This document shows positions 58,595-64,000 of a stretch of DNA of 64,000 nt, piece by piece. Origin of the DNA: CAVSJO01 sp963728445 (lineage in GTDB: Bacteria; Gemmatimonadota; Gemmatimonadetes; Longimicrobiales; RSA9); NCBI GenBank assembly GCA_963728445.1, contig CAVSJO010000008.1, positions 184,436-248,435 of the forward strand, written 5' to 3'. Below the pieces are notes generated by a model that saw only the letters and a program-made list of their open reading frames with translations, did no database searches and was not told the origin of the DNA. Every line of letters begins with the position of its first letter. Position 1 is the first letter of the stretch. The position numbers and the translations under genes were made by a program.

Positions 58595-59357
58595 ATGAGG
58601 CACACGCTGGACCTACGCGGAAATGCTCTCGACAGCTTGAACGAGGGGCTTCGGAAGTACGTTGCCGGGCTCGATGGGGAGGTACCGGCGTACAAGTTCG
58701 CCGTGCTACATTTCTCTCATTTCATGGAACTGCTCCTCAAGGCCGCCGTGGCGAAGGAGCACCCGCTTCTTGTCTTGAAGAAGCCCTGGGCGACAGATCC
58801 GGAACGGTCGCTTACGGTAAGCTTACATGAGGCCATGGGCATCCTGCGAAACGCTGGGAATGCTCTGGAAGAGCCGCTCGTTGCGGACCTCAAATGGCTG
58901 AAGGGGCTACGCAACAACATCGAGCACTACGAGTTCGATCTGGATGTGCCCCTTGTCAGGGCCACCCTCGGCCGCATCCTTCGGGCGGCGGCGGACCTCA
59001 CGGTGGCCCTCAACCTGGATCCGCTGGAAAGGGATGTCTCGCCGGACTGCCAACCGGTCTTCGATCAGCTTCTGGACGAGTACAAGGAAATGCTGGGGAT
59101 CGCGCGCGCAGAGGCTCGGCGTCTGTGGGACGGCGAAGTCACTTATTGTTCAATTTGCGGGGAGGTGGCGACGGCATATAAGGCAGTTGAAGGCGTGACG
59201 TGCCTTGCATGCGGGGAGATCGACCTCTACCGAGAGTGTATGGTCTGCACCGAGACCTATTCGAGATTCGGAGTGTCTCGTCTGGAACGACGACGATCCT
59301 TCTCACCCCGACCACGCTTGCAGGTACTGCGAAACCCGGATCTTCGGGAAGGACTGA
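58595..59357 (+). pseudogene. HEPN-like protein with C-terminal zinc ribbon, frameshifted
   Basis: ATG 58595 is preceded by GTGAGGAG. The N-terminal about 160 residues are helical and contain LKGLRNNIEHYEF with an R-x4-H motif (R106, H111), the catalytic signature of HEPN ribonuclease domains common in defence and toxin systems. The C-terminal part has Cys pairs YCSICGE, TCLACGE and ECMVCTE. After RFGV the frame breaks at about 59272-59281; in the next frame it continues VWNDDDPSHPDHACRYCETR and ends at TGA 59355-59357, completing a zinc ribbon. One or two inserted bases in TGTCTCGTCTGG explain the break. First gene of the defence-type cluster; could be an abortive-infection RNase. Confidence 0.65.
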
Positions 59358-59850
59358 GCGGGCCAGTCGGCCGAGCGCAAGCCCCATGGCGCGCACCTGT
59401 CCAATGCGCAGAGGCTTCCACAGTCAACTCAACCTCGAGGTTCGGGTTCAGGTGGTCGTACAAAGCCCGATGCCACCTCTCGACAAGCCACGCCATAGCT
59501 GGGAAGATGTCCTCAACGCGCCGTTGGCCCCCGTACACGGAATGGCGCAAGAAGGCGCCACACCCGCGCACGTATCCCGGAACAAACTTCGCGCACATCA
59601 TCTCGTTGTCAGGAGAAAAGAACCATGAGCGCTTTGTCGGGAAGAAGTCGTCCATGAATAGCAGGACATCCACGACTTGGTCGCTCGGAATGGCGGTTAC
59701 CGCGGTGAAGAGCGAGAGCTCTTCTGCGTTCTCGTGGCCGATGAAGCCGCCGAACATCTCGATGAACACCTGAAATGCGTAAGGCACCCGTAGCCGATGC
59801 CGGTGCGCCGCGACCTTAGCCCGGCCGGTGCGGAAGCTCCGCGGCAACAC
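59257..59850 (-). CDS. Uncharacterised protein downstream of the GHKL ATPase
   Basis: A minus-strand frame from GTG 59850, lacking a clear ribosome-binding site. The credible part is residues 1-145, with natural-looking composition (VPYAFQVFIEMFGGFIGHEN, VDVLLFMDDFFPTKRSWFFS, YVRGCGAFLRHSVYGGQRRV, LVERWHRALYDHLNPNLEVE). The last about 50 residues are Arg/Ser-rich and run antisense to the HEPN zinc ribbon, so the true end is probably near 59400 in another frame. The frame stays open upstream of the start as far as the ATPase stop, so it may be the displaced C-terminal half of the ATPase gene. Family not recognised. Confidence 0.45.
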   Translation of the reverse strand: MLPRSFRTGRAKVAAHRHRLRVPYAFQVFIEMFGGFIGHENAEELSLFTAVTAIPSDQVVDVLLFMDDFFPTKRSWFFSPDNEMMCAKFVPGYVRGCGAFLRHSVYGGQRRVEDIFPAMAWLVERWHRALYDHLNPNLEVELTVEASAHWTGARHGACARPTGPLSPSRRSGFRSTCKRGRGEKDRRRSRRDTPNLE

Positions 59851-59873
59851 GCTGGCTACCAGTCGTTGCGGTC

Positions 59874-60605
59874 CTATTCCCCCCTCGCAGTGGCATCGGT
59901 GAGATGATGATCAAGTGCATTCTTCACGATGGCTGTGCGAGCCCGGTGTTCGAGAAGCATGAGATGCTGAACCCATGCGTAGCGGTCCGTGTCGCGAACC
60001 AGCCTCGTCACCCTCTCCACGGACAGGCCGTCGTCGGCGTTGGGCGCCCGACGAATGGTGAGATCAGACAGGTGTAGTACGGTGCCGCTGTGTTCGCGGC
60101 GATCTTCATCGGGGCCGTCGTAGGAGATCACCTCGATCTGCTTGCCCTCGGTGCCAATGTATTCGACACCGAGCAGCTCTTCAAGGCCCATCCGGAAAGC
60201 GGTGCGTTCCCCCGTCCTCCGGCTGACCGTCTCGACAACCATTGTGCGGGCGATTCCGAAGCCAGCGAACTTCCCTATCCCCTTGCGGCCCAACACGGGC
60301 CGTTTCAACCCGTCAGTCAACTCCTCGGGGTCATTCCCCCTTCGGTTGCGTCCCACCTGGAGGTAATGCTCTTGGAATTCCTCGAACGTCATGCCCACGC
60401 CATTGTCGTTCACGATGAGTTCGGCGCCTCCGTCCACAGCTATCGTGGGGAGCGAAATGGCCACCACAGTGGCATCGGCGTCCCGTGCGTTGGCGATCAA
60501 CTCGGCGACGGCGTTGACCGGGCTCTGGTACATCTGAATGCCAAGGTGTTCGATGACCCTCCCGTTGGAATCGGAGTATGAGGGTCCGGTGCTCGCCATC
60601 TCCAC
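59874..60605 (-). CDS. GHKL (MORC/MutL-like) ATPase, short form
   Basis: 243 residues containing a GHKL ATP-binding domain: N-box AVAELIANARDADA (E35, N39), G1 box IVNDNGVGM (D67), and G2/G3 region VLGRKGIGKFAGFGIAR. Start is GTG 60605 or the ATG at 60599. Comparable MORC-like ATPases are two to three times longer, so this protein is either a minimal version or truncated at 59874. In predicted restriction-modification systems such ATPases accompany 5-cytosine methylases, PD-(D/E)xK nucleases and Vsr, exactly the neighbours here. It lies 18 bp after the endonuclease gene on the same strand, so they form an operon. Confidence 0.8.
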   Translation of the reverse strand: MEMASTGPSYSDSNGRVIEHLGIQMYQSPVNAVAELIANARDADATVVAISLPTIAVDGGAELIVNDNGVGMTFEEFQEHYLQVGRNRRGNDPEELTDGLKRPVLGRKGIGKFAGFGIARTMVVETVSRRTGERTAFRMGLEELLGVEYIGTEGKQIEVISYDGPDEDRREHSGTVLHLSDLTIRRAPNADDGLSVERVTRLVRDTDRYAWVQHLMLLEHRARTAIVKNALDHHLTDATARGE

Positions 60606-60622
60606 TCACCGCGGCCGGCTCA

Positions 60623-61641
60623 TTATCCATCGTACTCCTCCTCCAGCCCCTCGAGGAAGGCGTCGAGACGATCCGCGAGCACCGAGTTCTTTTCGACGTG
60701 GTGCGCGTAGTAGACAAGGAAGATCACTGCGATCTCCTGCTTCGCTGGGTCCCAGAGCTCTACGATCCGGATGAGGTCTTCTATGTCGAGGGGCTTCATT
60801 TCCTCATTGCGGAGCGTATCCCGTGCCTCGGCTGTGAAGTCCGTGGCGACGACCAGCCCTATTGCACCGCGGAGGTTGGCTTCGTTGATGAAATTGCTGA
60901 TGTCGGCGAGGTCGGCTATCTCGAGTGCGCGGTACTTCACCTCTGCAGTCACCGCGAGACGCTCTCCTTCCCAGGCATCGATGTCCCCGATGCGTTGCCG
61001 CCTGCTCGAGCCCGTCCGGACCTTGTCGATCTCCACTTGCAGGTGGGGGTTATCCGCCCGTATGAAGCCGAAGGCAGCCCCCTGATATGCAGCGCCAGTC
61101 AGTTCACCCTTCGGCGCCGCAAAGTCAAACCCTTCCAGGAGCAGGCGGAACAGAGGGGGCTCGATTCGGGCCGTGGCCGGATCAAACGCTCGGTTTGGGA
61201 GCGCATCGAGCAACGTACTGCACCGACCGCTCACGCAAGCCTTCCAGATCATCGCGACCCAGCCGTGTCAGCGAGTCAAATCCACTCGACGTAGTCCGAC
61301 CAAGCCTGGGTAGCGTGCGGGGCGCGGCTGGGGTAATCGTGCCGATGATGCTCCGCCTGAAAGAACCGTTGCATGCGGTTGTAGAAGGGCCGGATACTGA
61401 GCGTCGACCCGTTCGGGCCGTTCCAGGATCAGCGTGTTCGCACGGTTTCCGGCCGCGGTGAGCGCCTGCTGAGGATATGCTGACAGGAGACCTTCGAACG
61501 ACGTAATGTCGTCGTCGGGAAGTCCGAGCTGGATGAGGAAGTTGATGATCGCCGGGAGGAGGCCGCCGACGAACTTCCGCCGCCTGGGCCGAACTCCCGA
61601 ACGAATTCCTGATAGATTTCATCGGCCGTCACAGCCACCAT
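60623..61641 (-). pseudogene. SacI-like type II restriction endonuclease, multiply frameshifted
   Basis: The C-terminal 190 residues are intact (FRLLLEGFDFAAPKGELTGA, FGFIRADNPHLQVEIDKVRT, RRQRIGDIDAWEGERLAVTA). They contain a PD-(D/E)xK-type site in GDIDAWEGERLAVTAEVKYR and resemble SacI-family enzymes (recognising GAGCTC), a recollection of family pattern rather than a search result. The N-terminus begins MVAVTADEIYQEFVREFG at 61641, then changes frame several times: KFVGGLLPAIINFLIQLGLP, then STLSIRPFYNRMQRFFQAEH, then DSLTRLGRDDLEGLRERSVQ, then TLLDALPNRAFDPATARIEP. At least four indels are needed, so as written it cannot be made. Divergent from the methyltransferase unit. Confidence 0.7.
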
Positions 61642-61673
61642 CCATATCACTGTGAATGAAGAGACGTCAACCT

Positions 61674-61716
61674 TTGACGTCGACAGCGGGCCCGCCTATA
61701 TTCAGAGTAAGCTTAC
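61674..61716 (+). promoter_or_regulatory. Promoter and palindromic operator of the methyltransferase unit
   Basis: TTGACG (61674-61679) and TATATT (61697-61702), 17 bp apart, form a near-consensus promoter in the gap between the divergent endonuclease and methyltransferase genes. The perfect 10-bp palindrome GTAAGCTTAC (61707-61716) covers the expected transcription start, an ideal position for a repressor or controller protein in a restriction-modification system. Confidence 0.65.
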
Positions 61717-61742
61717 CACCACCCTGGTGCACGGACGGCGCG

Positions 61743-62017
61743 ATGGCGATGTCCCACGACGACAGCAAGCAATTCACCGCATGGCTTGAACAGAACACGT
61801 CGCTCGCCGCGCGGTCGATAAGGGATGTTGTCTCGCGTACCCGGAGGGTTCAGAAGATGCTGAACCCCCTGAAAGCGGAGTCGCGGGAGGAACTCGCATT
61901 CAGGCTCAGTAAGAATCGGGAGTACAACGCCGCCTCGGCGAGTGTAAAGTCGCAGCTGAAGAGGGCGGCCAATCTTACAGACGATACAAAGCCGGCAACA
62001 AGGGAGGTGGGGGGTGA
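61743..62017 (+). pseudogene. Small helical protein preceding the methyltransferase, frameshifted
   Basis: From ATG 61743 the frame gives MAMSHDDSKQFTAWLEQNTS, LAARSIRDVVSRTRRVQKML and LAFRLSKNREYNAASASVKS. After KRAANL one base change at 61974-61976 is needed to continue as YRRYKAGNKGGGG and stop at TGA 62015-62017, which overlaps the methyltransferase GTG start. About 90 residues, all helical, SAM-like; similar short ORFs precede methylases in some restriction systems and might act as controller or specificity helper. Its own promoter with a palindromic operator lies upstream. Family assignment uncertain. Confidence 0.55.
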
Positions 62018-63128
62018 GGAGAACTACGTTCGTCGACCTTTTCGCGGGCGCAGGGGGCCTCTGGTTCGGGTTGGCTCAGGCCGGGTGGCAGCCTCTCTTG
62101 GCGGTGGACAACTGGAAGGACGCCACAGACACTTACGCCCGGTACCACGGCGGACGCGTGCTCTGCGAAGATGTCAGGAGCGACCGGATCATACAGGCGA
62201 TCTCCCGACTGGCGCCCGAGCCGGACTGGATCGTCGGCGGTCCCCCCTGTCAAGGTTTCTCCACCGTAGGGGAACGGACGACGAGATGACCCTCGAAACC
62301 AGCTCGTGTGGGAGTTCCTGCGGATTGTCGAAGCGGTTCGGCCGCAGAACGTGCTGATCGAGAACGTGCTAGGCCTCCGCGACATGGATTTTGTGCAAGG
62401 CATACAGGGTGCATTGGAGGATGCTGGCTACCGAACCACGCCCTTCGTCCTTCGCGCCGCGGACTATGGGGTCCCTCAGTTGCGTCGGCGTGTCTTTTGC
62501 ATGGGGATGCCGCCGGGCGGTATTTCCGGGCGCCAACTCCAACACGGGCTACGAGCGGGAAGAGTGGGTGACGGTGGAGGACGCCATCGGCGACCTCCCC
62601 GCGCTGGACGGAGGGGCGGAGGCAACCGAGTACGACAAGCCTCCCAGGACAGCCTACCAGCGTCGCATGCGTGATGGTTCGGAGGAGATACAAGGCCATG
62701 TCGCCAGCAATCACCCCGACTACCTGGTTGAGGCGATCTCCTACATCCCGGACGGCGGCAATCGTCGCCACAGTACCCGACGAGCACGGCCGTCGAGCGG
62801 GTTTCACAACTCCTACTCCCGCCTGCACAGTGCTTCTCCAGCCGTCGCGGTAACCCAGAACATGGGGAAACCTTCGGGAACCCGATGCATTCACCCATTC
62901 CAGAACCGGGGACTGACTGCCCGGGAGGGCGCCCGCCTCCAGGGGTTCCCTGATCGGTACCACTTCGCGGGTGGCATCATGTCGCAGAGGACGCAGATCG
63001 CCAACGCGGTGCCTCCTATCCTTGCGGAGGTTCTCGGCAAGGCGCTGGCCGACCCCAATGCGTTCGTGGTTAAACAGGCCGAAGTCCTGAACCTGCTCGA
63101 CGACGACCAGTATCTCATGGTCGGGTGA
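62014..63128 (+). pseudogene. dcm: DNA 5-cytosine methyltransferase, frameshifted at least three times
   Basis: All main C5-methylase motifs can be found but in different frames. Motif I VDLFAGAGGLWFGLAQAGW and motif IV VGGPPCQGFSTVG (catalytic Cys) read from GTG 62014. After a break in the GGGG run at 62269-62272, motif VI ENVLGLRDMDF and motif VIII QLRRRVFCMGMP follow in a second frame. After breaks near 62517 and 62545, the target-recognition and C-terminal motifs GYEREEWVTVEDAIGDLPAL, LTAREGARLQGFPDRYHF and QIANAVPPILAEVLG follow. With these repaired it would be a normal protein of about 370 residues, protecting the host's recognition site. Overlaps vsr by 4 bp. Confidence 0.8.
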
Positions 63129-63553
63129 TAGCCCGCATTTCCCGAAAGGACCCGTTCACCCCGAAAGAACGCAGCCGGGTCATGAGCGCCGTGGCATCGT
63201 TCGACACCGAGCCTGAACTGCTGCTACGGAAAGCTCTGTGGAGCCGCGGCATGCGCTACAGGCTGAAAAGGAGAATCGCCGGAACTCGGCCGGATATGGT
63301 CTTCGTAGGGGCGAAGCTCGCAGTCTTCGTCGACGGCTGCTTCTGGCACGGATGCAAGCGCCACTACGTGGCACCGGTCGGGAACGCAGAGTTATGGCAG
63401 AGGAAGCTCAACAAGAACCAGGCTCGTGATCGCCGGAACAACGAGGCGCTCGCCGACGCCGGGTGGAAGGTGGTCCGCGTGTGGGAGTGCGACGTGCGGA
63501 CGGATCCAAACGAAGCGGCGGTGACCATCGAAGGCGTCCTTCGGAATCCCTGA
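63125..63553 (+). CDS. vsr: Very short patch repair endonuclease (Vsr)
   Basis: 142 residues, apparently intact. Family motifs: RSRVMSAVASFDTEPELLLR, RGMRYRLKRRIAGTRPDMVF (catalytic Asp), AVFVDGCFWHGCKRHY (zinc and active-site His), then LNKNQARDRRNNEALADAGW and VVRVWECDV. Vsr nicks next to T:G mismatches formed when 5-methylcytosine deaminates, so it is paired with the preceding cytosine methyltransferase. GTG start overlaps the methyltransferase stop (GTGA), indicating one operon. Confidence 0.95.
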   Translation: MIARISRKDPFTPKERSRVMSAVASFDTEPELLLRKALWSRGMRYRLKRRIAGTRPDMVFVGAKLAVFVDGCFWHGCKRHYVAPVGNAELWQRKLNKNQARDRRNNEALADAGWKVVRVWECDVRTDPNEAAVTIEGVLRNP

Positions 63554-63559
63554 CGGTCC

Positions 63560-63875
63560 AGGGTCGGTCAACGCCGCGCAGCGTCGTCCCGTTCCGCCAT
63601 GGCTCACCAAGTCGACGAGGGACTGGTATCGGCGCACATCCTCCGCATTGAACCGGAGTCCCTCAAGCCACGACCGCATCTGCCGATCCACGTCTCTCAT
63701 TCGCTTCCGAATGTCCGGAGGTACTGGACGGCTACGACGATGCGATCGTCCCACGTCCCCGGGGCTTGAGTCCTGACAGCCTTTCGGCCTCGCGCTTCTT
63801 CGCGATAACGGAGGAGGCGGGCGCCTCGGGGGAGAGCCTTGGCCCGAGCGCTGGCAACTCGCCATCCGCCTCCAT
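63560..63875 (-). pseudogene. Possible broken gene at window end
   Basis: Two stretches of natural-looking protein lie in different minus-strand frames. The first is MEADGELPALGPRLSPEAPA ... SSVIAKKREAERLSGLKP from ATG 63875. The second is PPDIRKRMRDVDRQMRSWLE ... GLRFNAEDVRRYQSLVDLVS, ending near 63600. A frameshift between 63740 and 63765 would join them. Convergent with vsr. No family recognised; the reading is weak and upstream sequence to 64000 may belong to it. Confidence 0.3.
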
Positions 63876-64000
63876 GTCGTAGTCCTTTCTCGGCCGCCAC
63901 GTTGATAGGGTTCTCCCGAGGCGACCCTGTGAAAGCGGTGCCATGCTCACGTTCTCTGGTACCACCGAATCCAGCGGACAGGTGCCACGCCATGAAGACA

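Noticed and set aside
1..64000. tRNA, rRNA or origin of replication
   Set aside because: No cloverleaf-like, rRNA-like or DnaA-box cluster was noticed when reading the intergenic regions; a covariance-model search would be needed to exclude small RNAs.

Overview
The window is about 64 kb of very GC-rich bacterial DNA with densely packed genes, little intergenic space and many exported proteins. Two large sortilin/VPS10-type beta-propeller proteins, a TonB-plug-like lipoprotein, a BamA/TamA-TamB pair, DUF481 and DUF1207 envelope proteins and many signal peptides point to a diderm. The gene style fits Gemmatimonadota, but that assignment is an inference from gene content; no rRNA or other marker gene is present.

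Region 1 (1-8.5 kb): a propeller lipoprotein cut by the window edge, a 70-residue exported double-CX6C peptide, a receiver-less sigma-54 activator, a POT peptide transporter, envelope and coiled-coil proteins, and an overlapping nucleotidyltransferase/metallophosphoesterase pair. Region 2 (8.4-12.8 kb): topoisomerase IB, then a complete copper-resistance unit csoR-copA-copZ with a CsoR operator lying over its promoter. Region 3 (13-27 kb): a TamA/BamA-like plus TamB-like operon, a short monocistronic gene with clear promoter and terminator, an NhaC antiporter, DUF1207 and DUF481 proteins, a galactokinase-like kinase, and an aminotransferase-serA pair. Region 4 (27-35 kb): a Met-rich cytochrome c, a 102-bp inverted-repeat element, csaA-tdk-M20 amidohydrolase, a methyltransferase, a cytochrome b / Tat-exported molybdopterin oxidoreductase pair and a MATE exporter. 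Region 5 (35-48.7 kb): two sortilin-like proteins, citrate synthase flanked by two paralogous coiled-coil genes, an NlpC/P60 fusion, a CheY-like protein, a PHP-domain membrane protein split by a frameshift, and a plug-like lipoprotein. Region 6 (48.7-55.1 kb, minus strand): PAP2 phosphatase, rhomboid, hybrid histidine kinase and GH3 hydrolase, arranged as one long transcription unit.

Region 7 (55.6-64 kb) is accessory. Base composition falls abruptly at a predicted 21-residue hydrophobic peptide gene with a near-perfect Shine-Dalgarno, followed 30 bp later by a membrane HD-GYP (c-di-GMP phosphodiesterase family) gene. Upstream sit 11-bp-spaced repeats and a stem-loop. This unit is the best candidate for an undescribed system: a small peptide paired with a membrane c-di-GMP enzyme.

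Next come a degenerate IS3-family transposase, a HEPN/zinc-ribbon gene, a GHKL (MORC-like) ATPase, a SacI-like restriction endonuclease, a small ORF, a 5-cytosine methyltransferase and Vsr. These form a divergent restriction-modification island. Most of its genes carry one or more frameshifts, whereas the preceding 55 kb shows only one. The island is therefore either decaying or was poorly resolved in assembly.
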